35,592 nucleotides of DNA from a virus. Below are positions 17,355-25,359 of this stretch, in pieces. A model generated the notes under the pieces. It had not been told where the DNA came from, did not search any database, and saw nothing but the letters and a program-made list of their open reading frames with translations. Position 1 is the first letter of the stretch; every line of letters starts with the position of its first letter. Where the stretch lies: the IMG/VR virus record IMGVR_UViG_3300017818_001536, positions 1-35,592 of that record; one strand, written 5' to 3'. The position numbers and the translations under genes are program-made.

Positions 17355-18962
17355 ATGAAAATAGTTATTATTGGCGGCGGTAGCTCAGGTTGGATGACAG
17401 CATCTTGGCTTAATCGTTACGTGCCTAATAACGAAATTACACTAATTGAAAGTCCAAATGTAGCAAGAATTGGTGTTGGTGAATCTGTAACAGTTCATAT
17501 TAAAGAATTTTTAAGTGCATTAGATATTGATGAAACTCAGTTTATGTACGAAACTGGCAGTGTATACAAATATGGAAATAATTTTATCAATTGGGTGCAT
17601 GGCAAAGGCGAATGGGAAAATTTTACATTTGGATGGAATAAAAGTCAACACCATTTGCTAAGGTCTCCGTATCACGGCGTTAACTGGTTAGATCATAGAG
17701 ATGTAAAAGCAGACGAAGTTAGATTTACTGATTATTGGTTAGAGCTGTATGATAAAGGCTTAGTAGATAAAAGTTTTACACACAGTTACACTTGTTGGCA
17801 TCATTTTACAGAACCTAACTTAGCACCTTATATTGAAAACAATCCGTATTTAAACGGTAATGATTTAGCGTGGGCATACCATATTAACACAGAAAAGTTT
17901 GCAGATTATTTAAGAGATTATGTGGCAGTACCACGAGGCGTAATTAACAAATACGCACATGTAAACAAAGTAGTTACTAATAGTAACAATATTGAAAAAC
18001 TTATATTAGATAACGGTGAAGAAATACATGCAGATTTATTTGTTGACTGTTCAGGATTCCATCGTGTATTAGTTAATAATTTTCAAGATGTAAAATGGAA
18101 ATGGTATAATGACCATCCAGGCGACACTGCATATGTTTGTCAAGTTGATTATGAAGATCCAGAAACCGAAATGGTAAACTATACTAAAAGTATAGCAATG
18201 GACCATGGATGGGTTTTTGATATTGACTTATATCATAGACGAGGAACAGGTTATATTTTCTCAAATGATTTTGTATCTGACGACGAAGTATTAAAAGAAT
18301 ATCATGAAAAGATTTTAACTAAGCCTAAGTTTGAACCAAAAAGGTTACACTGGGATAAAAAACGAATGATTGAACCTGGGTTTGGTAATGTCTGTGCTAT
18401 AGGAATGACAATTGGCTTTGTTGAACCTATGGAAGCAAATATGCTTGGTGTAATATCTAATAGCGCCTGGGAACTTACTCATGCATTGGCAAATAACAAC
18501 TACAATATTGATACAATGGATTGGTCTGTTTATAATAAGCGTTTAGGGTATACGTTTGATGATATTGCAGATTTTATACTTGTGCATTATACCTTATCTC
18601 AGAGAGAAGATACTGATTTTTGGAAAGAAATGAGAAGCATAGGAATTAAAAATAATCATGAACAATTATTAATAGACAAGTATTTAGATCCTAAATCTAC
18701 TATTGATAGCGCAAGTCATGCTGAAGGATTCTTTCCTGACTTTATGTGGTTAGAGCTTGCCGCGGCCTGGGACTTGGATTTAAGTAAATGGCCAAGAAAA
18801 AAGGTTGATCTTGAAGAGGTAGCATTAGCAAAAGCACATTTTGAATACCTTGACAAAGGTTTAAAAGTTGCTTCGAAAAGATTCCAAAATAACTATCACT
18901 TTTTGCGAGAGCATAGATTTAAAGGAATGTCATATTTAGAATGGCTTGAGAAAAAGTATTAA
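17355..18962 (+). CDS. Flavin-dependent (tryptophan) halogenase family protein
   Basis: This 535-residue protein starts with the FAD-binding GGGSSGW at 7-13. GVGES at 40-44, K72 in YKYGNNFINW (position of the lysine that relays hypohalous acid in PrnA/RebH) and FVEPMEA with E357/E360 (position of the catalytic glutamate) are all present. The usual WxWxIP motif is changed to GWVFDIDL at 285-292. Family members chlorinate or brominate indoles, phenols or pyrroles using FADH2, a halide and O2. It is a single-gene unit with its own late promoter and an AGGAG ribosome site, and its stop overlaps the convergent gene by 4 bases. Whether it halogenates is open. Confidence 0.88.
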   Translation: MKIVIIGGGSSGWMTASWLNRYVPNNEITLIESPNVARIGVGESVTVHIKEFLSALDIDETQFMYETGSVYKYGNNFINWVHGKGEWENFTFGWNKSQHHLLRSPYHGVNWLDHRDVKADEVRFTDYWLELYDKGLVDKSFTHSYTCWHHFTEPNLAPYIENNPYLNGNDLAWAYHINTEKFADYLRDYVAVPRGVINKYAHVNKVVTNSNNIEKLILDNGEEIHADLFVDCSGFHRVLVNNFQDVKWKWYNDHPGDTAYVCQVDYEDPETEMVNYTKSIAMDHGWVFDIDLYHRRGTGYIFSNDFVSDDEVLKEYHEKILTKPKFEPKRLHWDKKRMIEPGFGNVCAIGMTIGFVEPMEANMLGVISNSAWELTHALANNNYNIDTMDWSVYNKRLGYTFDDIADFILVHYTLSQREDTDFWKEMRSIGIKNNHEQLLIDKYLDPKSTIDSASHAEGFFPDFMWLELAAAWDLDLSKWPRKKVDLEEVALAKAHFEYLDKGLKVASKRFQNNYHFLREHRFKGMSYLEWLEKKY

Positions 18963-19618
18963 TATACTTCTTTATAAATTTGCGGCAACGGGTCTTCGGG
19001 CCATTTAACGTATTCAGTTAAACTATGTTTGTTTAAAATAGCAAAGTCTACCTTACCATCTGGCCATACACTGTCTATAAAGTTTGCACGTTCTTCGTTA
19101 AGTATAGGACGATACAAATTTATATTAATAGGTTGTTCACTGTAATCACAAGTTGTATAAAATCCAAATGCTTTTAAACTACTATTTTTTACAAAGTGAT
19201 AACAAGGATACATTGTAATTTTATAAACTTGATTTTCCTTTATATCTGCAACAATTTGTTTTAATTGTTCCTTCCAGTTAGGAGCAACGTCATTTAAGTT
19301 ACGGCCCGACTCAATAATTTTTTCGCAACATTCGTTATTCCATTCTATAAACACTTCTCTAACATTAGTGTCTATGTCAACTAAATTAGCACACCAATCA
19401 TATTTGTTAAATTTTTTAAGATATTTTACTTCTCGCTGGAAACAATCTTCTGCAAGTTCTTCGCTTATTGGTTCGTTTCTAAAACTATTAGTTGGGTCAA
19501 ATCGCATACATAGAATTTTACCATCTGGGCTTACTAATGGTTCGTATATAGCACCCGTAGGCCAAGGAGTTCCGTGACTATCTACACTGTAGTAATGATT
19601 CCAATTAGTAGTGTTCAA
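18959..19618 (-). CDS. Kinase-like-fold protein of unknown function, paralog A
   Basis: This 219-residue protein is a paralog of the plus-strand gene at 20441: both begin MNT, have a Y-Y/D-G opening, a stretch of the F-x-REV/IKYL type near 65-75, an EVFIEW/IYLEVDG strand, and a 'HPxSYF/YPCYHFV' segment near 150. The order looks like a small protein-kinase/phosphotransferase fold with a degenerate catalytic loop; that is a weak impression, not a motif match. It overlaps the upstream oxygenase-like gene by 14 bases, forming a two-gene unit. Confidence 0.65.
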   Translation of the reverse strand: MNTTNWNHYYSVDSHGTPWPTGAIYEPLVSPDGKILCMRFDPTNSFRNEPISEELAEDCFQREVKYLKKFNKYDWCANLVDIDTNVREVFIEWNNECCEKIIESGRNLNDVAPNWKEQLKQIVADIKENQVYKITMYPCYHFVKNSSLKAFGFYTTCDYSEQPININLYRPILNEERANFIDSVWPDGKVDFAILNKHSLTEYVKWPEDPLPQIYKEVY

Positions 19619-20414
19619 GATTGTGTATACCTAATTTTTTTCTAAATTCTTCTGTAAATGTACAATCAATACGTAGACCGTATTCTTGTTCTTTAGATCC
19701 TTCACCACCATGCCAGTCTTGGTCATTCCAAAAAGCGGCATTAGAATTTATGTAATGTTTATTTTGGGTGTCTGGATCCCATATATAAAATCCTCTTTTT
19801 GTGCGATATCGTATATGTATAAATTCATTATTGTGCGAAGTATATCCTTGATCATCTCCGTCCTTTCCGTCTAAATCTCTATGTTCAAATGCATGTCCGT
19901 CGTGATCGCAATGAAAGAAAATAACACGACCAATACGATTAATAATATTTTGATCAACAAGATTTTCAACCCACTTAACTACTCCTGGAAAATATTTTTG
20001 TTCTTCAGTAGGCTTGCGCTCTGCATTGCGTTTATCCCAAGAACCTTCTTCCCAAAGAAAATAATAGATATAAGGATCATTAGCACCTAATGCACCTTTA
20101 AGGTAGCGTGTAAATAAATTACGCTGTTTATAGTCTTTAAAATCTGTTGGAAAAATTTCTTGACCGTGTAATTTAATAGGATCGTCATCTGGAAGTTCTT
20201 GATACTCTGCAAATGCTTTATATATTGGCTTCCAGTTTAAAATATAACTCATGTCGTCAAATTTAAAACCTGGTGACATCCATGTTCCTTCTTTTGCATA
20301 ATCCCTTGCTTGTGCAAAACCCTTGCATATTTCGGGGTGCAGGTTTTTAAATCCTTCTACATCTAAGTAGGGATCTAAGTTAATATACGGTTTTCCGCCA
20401 ATTCCTTTAATCAT
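19605..20414 (-). CDS. HxD...H oxygenase-like protein, long form
   Basis: The ATG at 20414 gives 269 residues; the longer frame to 20504 would run into the divergent gene. The metal site is H178-x-D180 (EHRD), distal H235 in DQDWHGGEG and R248 in YGLRIDCTF. The DWHGG motif matches the three tandem paralogs at 9142-10798, with a longer N-terminal half. The start is preceded by GATAAGTA plus five bases with no ribosome site, so translation may be leaderless. An iron oxygenase role is inferred from the motif. Confidence 0.68.
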   Translation of the reverse strand: MIKGIGGKPYINLDPYLDVEGFKNLHPEICKGFAQARDYAKEGTWMSPGFKFDDMSYILNWKPIYKAFAEYQELPDDDPIKLHGQEIFPTDFKDYKQRNLFTRYLKGALGANDPYIYYFLWEEGSWDKRNAERKPTEEQKYFPGVVKWVENLVDQNIINRIGRVIFFHCDHDGHAFEHRDLDGKDGDDQGYTSHNNEFIHIRYRTKRGFYIWDPDTQNKHYINSNAAFWNDQDWHGGEGSKEQEYGLRIDCTFTEEFRKKLGIHNLEHY

Positions 20415-20419
20415 ACTAA

Positions 20420-20427
20420 TACTTATC
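20420..20427 (-). promoter_or_regulatory. Late-like promoter, leaderless
   Basis: The minus strand reads GATAAGTA, then TTAGT, then the ATG at 20414. The predicted start 6 bases after the octamer is exactly the A of the ATG. It abuts the divergent element at 20428-20435, and together they form a near-perfect 16-bp inverted repeat. Confidence 0.5.
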
Positions 20428-20435
20428 GGTAAGTA
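20428..20435 (+). promoter_or_regulatory. Late-like promoter, leaderless
   Basis: The plus strand reads GGTAAGTA, then TGTAT, then the ATG at 20441. The predicted start is exactly that A. It deviates from the consensus at two positions but mirrors the minus-strand element next to it, which supports a paired divergent promoter. Confidence 0.45.
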
Positions 20436-20440
20436 TGTAT

Positions 20441-21115
20441 ATGAACACAGAGTTTGATTATTACTACAATTTAGACGGAACTCGTAACAACTTAGTGTAT
20501 ACAAGTTTAATATCTAAAAACAAACAAGTATTCTGCCAGTGGTACTACAACGACGGAGTTTACCATAAAAATAAAAACGAGGTTGTAGATCCTAACTTAA
20601 TGGAAGAAAAATTTAAACGAGAAATTAGATATTTGTCGTTAATGTCTGTTAAGTATCCAGACCTTGTACCTGTGTATAGTACAGATATCCCTGATAATAA
20701 AATTTATTTAGAAGTTGATGGCATTGATTTTTGGAATCGTGCAGAATGCAAGATAGAAAATTATAGTAAAGTAGTACCTGATTGGCAAGATCAAATGCTT
20801 GAAATAATTAAAGCACATAAAGAATTAGGCATACACAAATACAGTATGCATCCGTCAAGTTATTTTATCGTAGACGGCAAGTTAAAAAGTATGAATTATT
20901 TCTTTACATATAGTAAAGGAGAAACACCAGTTAGTATTAAAGAAGTTGAAAGCCATTTATCTGTTAATAGACGAGATAAAATGAAACAACATCTTGAAAC
21001 ATTAGGAATTGAATGGGATAAGCCACAGTCGTGGGAAACAATGGATAAATTATGTTGGAATAGTTTTAGATCAAACTATCCTGATGACTTTATAGAGAAA
21101 GCAATCAATGTATAA
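20441..21115 (+). CDS. Kinase-like-fold protein of unknown function, paralog B
   Basis: The second ATG at 20441 is preferred over 20435 because it aligns with the MNT start of the paralog at 18959-19618 and sits 5 bases after a late-like octamer. The 224-residue protein has F-KREIRYL near 65-72, an IYLEVDG strand near 90, and MHPSSYFIVDGKL near 145 where a kinase catalytic loop would fall, but the catalytic Asp and Asn are missing. It is the first gene of a three-gene unit with the GNAT-like and radical SAM genes. Real gene is likely; function is not known. Confidence 0.65.
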   Translation: MNTEFDYYYNLDGTRNNLVYTSLISKNKQVFCQWYYNDGVYHKNKNEVVDPNLMEEKFKREIRYLSLMSVKYPDLVPVYSTDIPDNKIYLEVDGIDFWNRAECKIENYSKVVPDWQDQMLEIIKAHKELGIHKYSMHPSSYFIVDGKLKSMNYFFTYSKGETPVSIKEVESHLSVNRRDKMKQHLETLGIEWDKPQSWETMDKLCWNSFRSNYPDDFIEKAINV

Positions 21116-21662
21116 AGTAATTCCGTTTTCAGATGATCTTGATTTAGAAGAGTTTTACAGTAAAGCAAAAGCAAAAGGTTTTGAAAATAATTCGAGTCGC
21201 TTTTGGTTAAAAGATTGTTTTCGTAATGAAGCAGAAAGCGAAACTTGGATACTTTATTACAACGACAAAGCAGTAGGAAGTGTAGCGGCACACAGTTTTC
21301 CAGAAATGGGAGACAATGCATATCGTATTGCCGCTCGTACTTGTGTTTTTACAGATGAGTTACCACTAAATAATTTACGTACAGTAAAAGGTATCACTAC
21401 ACATCAAAATGCAACAGCACAATTTTTAATACCCACTTGCATTGAATGGGCTGGTAAGAATAATAATTTATATATTACTTCAAATGAAAATGCAAGTGGG
21501 TCACAGAGATTAGTTCATAGAATATTTTTTCCAGCATTAGTTAAAACTGGTCAAGCAGAATTAGCAACTGAATTAGAATATAGAGGTACTAAACAGAGTG
21601 TATGGAAAATAAACGTAGATAGATTTTACGAAGAATTAGAGAAACACGGAAAATGGCAATAA
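21108..21662 (+). CDS. GNAT-like acyltransferase (tentative)
   Basis: This 184-residue protein has an AVGSVAAHSF segment near 55-62 that fits beta-strand 4 of GNAT N-acyltransferases, followed by helix/strand alternation. The R/Q-x-x-G-x-G/A acetyl-CoA loop is not clearly present. It overlaps the upstream kinase-like gene by 8 bases and the radical SAM gene by 10 bases, so it is made in a fixed ratio with them. Acylation of an amine is the expected activity if the fold is right; another alpha/beta protein cannot be excluded. Confidence 0.45.
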   Translation: MYKVIPFSDDLDLEEFYSKAKAKGFENNSSRFWLKDCFRNEAESETWILYYNDKAVGSVAAHSFPEMGDNAYRIAARTCVFTDELPLNNLRTVKGITTHQNATAQFLIPTCIEWAGKNNNLYITSNENASGSQRLVHRIFFPALVKTGQAELATELEYRGTKQSVWKINVDRFYEELEKHGKWQ

Positions 21663-22741
21663 AAGAAACAGTTAGTTTATGTGAACATTGTTATAGGCAT
21701 GTTCCTGCACAGGTATTTGAACGTGACGGAAGTGTATGGATGTCTAAAGAATGTCCAGATCACGGAGTTGTCGAGTATATGATTGAACGTGATGCATTGT
21801 TTTATAATTCTTTAGATTACGATGTACATGCTTATGACATACCTAATAGTATTATGATAGAAGTTACAGACAGGTGTAATTTAAATTGTCCGCACTGTTA
21901 TCATGAACCAGAAAACAAAACAACTGATAAACCAATAAGTTCTATTATGTTGCAACTTGAAAAATGGCCTGTTGATGCCGGTGGTGTAATCCTTGCTGGA
22001 GCAGAACCAACTATTAGAAAAGATTTACCTGAGCTTATTGAAACAATATACAATTGGCAACAAACTACAAATCGCACACATCAAGATATTACTATCCTTA
22101 CAAATGGTGTAAAATTAAGTGATAAAAAGTGGGTTCAAAAAATTAAAAATGCTGGATGCAGAGCTGTTATGATAGGAATGAATCATCCTTCTTATCAAGG
22201 AGAAACTGTACATCGAAAACAATTAGAAGGTGTAAAAAATTGTAAAGAAGTAGGTTTAATGATATATTATATTGGTTACACAATTGAAACCTATGACCAC
22301 TTGCCGTTTATTTTAAATGAAATACAAGAATTAGGTGATAGTGCTATACAATATAGAATACGTGCTGGTAGTGATATAGGTAGAAATCCTGACGAGCCTA
22401 AAGTATTTCTTAGTGATAATGTAAATGAAATTAGAACACTTGCTATAGAAAATAACTGGACTTGGGAAAAAATACCGGGTGATGATAATTTATATCATTA
22501 CATGGTTAAAATTAATGATATTACGCATCGTATTATACAATGGAGTGATCCTAAAACAATTGATATGAAAGAATTAAAATGTGGACCGTGGTGCGATTTT
22601 GTTCCTGGGAAACCTGTTAGCAATTTCTTACATCAAGTTATGTTACGTGATGCCGCTGTAAACGAAAATAGAATATTACTTGATACTGTCCCCCAGGAAT
22701 ATACCTTTAGATCGCGGAACGTGTTAAGAAGCGACCATTGA
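21653..22741 (+). CDS. Radical SAM protein with N-terminal zinc/rubredoxin-like motif
   Basis: This 362-residue protein opens with C10-x2-C13 and C34-x2-HG (H37), then the radical SAM motif CNLNCPHC at C75, C79 and C82. This order recalls the archaeal MJ0619/tetraether synthase (Tes) group, whose members act on lipids or pterins by methylene or radical C-C chemistry, but those proteins are longer, around 500 residues. It differs from the seven radical SAM proteins at the left end, which have the extra cysteines elsewhere. The 3' end overlaps the convergent speD gene by 35 bases. Family certain, subfamily tentative. Confidence 0.85.
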   Translation: MAIKETVSLCEHCYRHVPAQVFERDGSVWMSKECPDHGVVEYMIERDALFYNSLDYDVHAYDIPNSIMIEVTDRCNLNCPHCYHEPENKTTDKPISSIMLQLEKWPVDAGGVILAGAEPTIRKDLPELIETIYNWQQTTNRTHQDITILTNGVKLSDKKWVQKIKNAGCRAVMIGMNHPSYQGETVHRKQLEGVKNCKEVGLMIYYIGYTIETYDHLPFILNEIQELGDSAIQYRIRAGSDIGRNPDEPKVFLSDNVNEIRTLAIENNWTWEKIPGDDNLYHYMVKINDITHRIIQWSDPKTIDMKELKCGPWCDFVPGKPVSNFLHQVMLRDAAVNENRILLDTVPQEYTFRSRNVLRSDH

Positions 22742-23063
22742 TCTGTTTAGGGTTAAAATATTCTTTAACCTTTTCTTCTGCTATATTTGCATCAAACTCT
22801 TTACAACTAAAAACATCAATATAAGCAGATTTTGATTTTGTAACAAAATGTGCTGTTAGGTTGCTTGTAGTAATCATTTGTAAAACGCTATAGCCTTCGT
22901 TGTCTGTGCCTGGTAATAGATATTCAATTTGCGGATCTCCATGTGCAATCATTTCAATTGATTCAATTGTGTCTTTTATAAATTTTTTAATATGAGATTC
23001 GTCTGTAATATTTTCACAGCCTGAACAATCTAATATTAAATGGTGTCCCCAAGGTGTTTCCAT
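22707..23063 (-). CDS. speD: S-adenosylmethionine decarboxylase proenzyme
   Basis: This 118-residue protein matches the short bacterial AdoMetDC (SpeD/SpeH) form: METPWGHHL start, then TTSNLTAH where the pyruvoyl-forming Ser is S67 and the catalytic His is H72, and YIDVFSC with C87. The residue after the Ser is Asn where many have His, and the residue before is Thr where Glu is usual, so self-cleavage efficiency is a question. The enzyme makes decarboxylated AdoMet, the aminopropyl donor for spermidine. It overlaps the upstream SGNH gene by 28 bases. speD is known as an auxiliary gene in marine T4-like phages. It could also feed an aminopropyl group to the tailoring cluster. Confidence 0.88.
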   Translation of the reverse strand: METPWGHHLILDCSGCENITDESHIKKFIKDTIESIEMIAHGDPQIEYLLPGTDNEGYSVLQMITTSNLTAHFVTKSKSAYIDVFSCKEFDANIAEEKVKEYFNPKQINGRFLTRSAI

Positions 23064-23731
23064 AATAGTCCTGCCAGTTCGTTGTGTGCATTTTGGTCAT
23101 AATGCAAGTAGGGTTGTTGTTTAAAGTTATTGACCTTACACCAGCTTAAATAGCTGTTAAAACCGTCTAATTTCGTCATATAGCTGTATGTAACAGAAGT
23201 CATAGACAAGTGCATTACACGGGCTTTATATGCGCTACAGAGGCTATTTACGCAGTTATATACGTACTTTATATTGTCGTATTGTCTTAAAATATGTTCA
23301 ATATACATATCATTAAACGGATGTATCATAGGACTGCTTTTAGAATCTTTGTCTATCATGCCTGTCCATTGCACACCTGCTTGTATAAAATTATCTGAAT
23401 CTCTACCTAAGAAAAGTCCTTCGTCTGGATAATAAAATTCAGTTCGATCTGGACTTGTATAGCCAAATATTACTAAACAATTTTCTTCAATAGTATCGAT
23501 AAGTTTACGTAAACTACGATCATTACTACCGCCTGTTAGTGCATAGTTTTCACATGGAACATTTAACTTATTCGCAAGTATTTGAGGAAATGCTAATTTT
23601 TTGCCTTCAGCATCTGCTTCTTCTAAAGTAATTTTACCTTGCAAATAATCGTTAAGCGTATGAGTGGAAGCCAGTTCGCATCCTGCAACGTGGCTGTCAC
23701 CAAAAGCAAGTACTTTCTTAATATTATTCAT
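23036..23731 (-). CDS. SGNH/GDSL-type hydrolase
   Basis: The ATG at 23731 gives 231 residues; an alternative ATG at 23740 adds three. The GDSH block lies at 11-14 with the nucleophile S13, a TGGSND block follows near 66-71, and the C-terminal D212...H216 supplies the catalytic acid and base. SGNH hydrolases are esterases or deacetylases, often acting on cell-surface or glycan esters. It leads a two-gene minus-strand unit with speD. The start is separated from the divergent radical SAM gene by only 11 bases. Confidence 0.75.
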   Translation of the reverse strand: MNNIKKVLAFGDSHVAGCELASTHTLNDYLQGKITLEEADAEGKKLAFPQILANKLNVPCENYALTGGSNDRSLRKLIDTIEENCLVIFGYTSPDRTEFYYPDEGLFLGRDSDNFIQAGVQWTGMIDKDSKSSPMIHPFNDMYIEHILRQYDNIKYVYNCVNSLCSAYKARVMHLSMTSVTYSYMTKLDGFNSYLSWCKVNNFKQQPYLHYDQNAHNELAGLLWKHLGDTI

Positions 23732-23737
23732 TAAATA
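23730..23737 (+). promoter_or_regulatory. Late-like promoter, leaderless
   Basis: The plus strand reads ATTAAATA, then CATTT, then the ATG at 23743. The predicted start is exactly the A of the ATG. The element overlaps the ATG of the minus-strand SGNH gene, and the opposite element at 23738-23745 overlaps the plus ATG. Confidence 0.5.
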
Positions 23738-23745
23738 CATTTATG
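23738..23745 (-). promoter_or_regulatory. Late-like promoter, near-leaderless
   Basis: The minus strand reads CATAAATG, one base from consensus, then six bases, then the ATG at 23731. The predicted start is 23732, one base before the ATG. It faces the plus-strand element head-on. Confidence 0.4.
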
Positions 23746-25359
23746 TTCCAAGTCGTACTATTTACCGACGCACCATACCCCCACCATCGAATTCGTGGCT
23801 ACGGTGTGCATCGTATTGCATCTGAAATTAGAAAGAATGGCTATAGTTGTTTAGTTGTTGATTTTAGTTCAGCACTAACTTTTGAGAAATACAAAGAGCT
23901 AATAGATTTATCTGTTGGTGACGAAACTCTTATGGTAGGATTTTCAACTACCTGGTTACCATATCGTTTGCCAAACCAAGAAGGGTATACCAATGAAATA
24001 CCTGGACATGATATTGGTGAAGATAATAGATTTTCAAGCGATAAAACTGAAAAGCATAATTGGCGAACAGAAAATATGGTTGCAGAGTTTGGTAAAGCAC
24101 AAGTTGATGAATGGTTAAAATATCCTAAAACAATTAATCCAAATGTAAAAATAGTATTAGGTGGAGCAAAAACAGACTTTTATATGGACCTACCTCATGT
24201 AGATAATTTTATATTTGGCATAGCCGAGACTATGACTATAGATTATTTGAACAGTTTAAGTGGTAAAGGACCTAAACGTATATTCAATAAAATGATTGAT
24301 TACGATAGAAAGGCACACAACACATCGTGGGATTTTAGAGAAAGTCAAACAAATTATACCGATTTTGATTTTATACAACCTCAAGAAACTTTAAACCTTG
24401 AAGTAGGTAGAGGATGTAGATTTAAATGTGCATTTTGTAATTTTCCGTTAATTGGACAAAAAAATGTAAATGATTATTTAAAATATCCAGAAAACATTAA
24501 AGATGAACTTCTTAAAAATTATGAAGAATGGGGAACTACAAAATACTTTATAGTAGATGATACATTTAATGATAGTACGCAAAAACTTGAAATGCTTGCT
24601 AAAGTAATGAGCGACTTGCCGTTTGATATTAAGTTTTGGTGCTATACACGTATTGACTTATTAGCCGCAAAGCCTGAACAAATGGAACTAATGAAAGAAC
24701 TTGGAGTTGCTGAAACATTCTTTGGTCTTGAAACATTTAATGATAAAAGTTCTCGTACTATTGGTAAAGGTATGGCATCAAGTAAACGTAAAGACACCTT
24801 ATATAAAGCAAAAGAAGTTTGGGGAGATCGTGTATGGATGGAAGGTGGATTTATGATTGGATTGCCTTACGAAACAAGATTTTCTTGGAGAGAAACTGTT
24901 GATTGGTTAAAACGTGACGATTGTCCTTTAGACATATCAACTTGTTATCCATTAAATATAGCTAAGAAAACTGATAGAAATAAATGGTTTCCAACAAGTT
25001 GGTTTGATAATAACTATGAACAGTTTGGTTATAGTTTTCCGTTAGATGATGGATCATTAGAAAGTATGATCTATTGGGAAAAGGATGACGATACTGATAT
25101 AAAGAATTTTGGCGAAGCGGCACAAATGGCGGAAGAAAGTACAAAAGAATTACAACCTTATCAACGTACACGCCAAGGTGATTTTTATGTAAGTTCATTT
25201 AACGATCCCAGACTATGTGATAGAGAACGCACACTTGATATGACAGCCAAAGAATACGGAAACCTTATTAAAGATATTGACTTTGAAGAACTTTATTTTG
25301 ATACTGTTAATAGAGATTATTTTGATAAGTTATTTAAAAAATTAAAAGGTTTAAATTAA
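23743..25359 (+). CDS. B12-fold radical SAM protein, paralog 1
   Basis: This 538-residue protein has an N-terminal alpha/beta half of the cobalamin-binding type (strands VVLFTDAP, CLVVDFS, VGFSTTW, IVLGGAKT) without the DxHxxG motif. The radical SAM motif CRFKCAFC follows at C225, C229 and C232, with a DDTFND segment after it. B12-dependent radical SAM enzymes often methylate unactivated carbons or rearrange rings. The next gene is a full-length paralog starting one base into this gene's stop (TAATG). No ribosome site precedes the start; a late-like octamer sits 5 bases upstream. Confidence 0.85.
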   Translation: MFQVVLFTDAPYPHHRIRGYGVHRIASEIRKNGYSCLVVDFSSALTFEKYKELIDLSVGDETLMVGFSTTWLPYRLPNQEGYTNEIPGHDIGEDNRFSSDKTEKHNWRTENMVAEFGKAQVDEWLKYPKTINPNVKIVLGGAKTDFYMDLPHVDNFIFGIAETMTIDYLNSLSGKGPKRIFNKMIDYDRKAHNTSWDFRESQTNYTDFDFIQPQETLNLEVGRGCRFKCAFCNFPLIGQKNVNDYLKYPENIKDELLKNYEEWGTTKYFIVDDTFNDSTQKLEMLAKVMSDLPFDIKFWCYTRIDLLAAKPEQMELMKELGVAETFFGLETFNDKSSRTIGKGMASSKRKDTLYKAKEVWGDRVWMEGGFMIGLPYETRFSWRETVDWLKRDDCPLDISTCYPLNIAKKTDRNKWFPTSWFDNNYEQFGYSFPLDDGSLESMIYWEKDDDTDIKNFGEAAQMAEESTKELQPYQRTRQGDFYVSSFNDPRLCDRERTLDMTAKEYGNLIKDIDFEELYFDTVNRDYFDKLFKKLKGLN

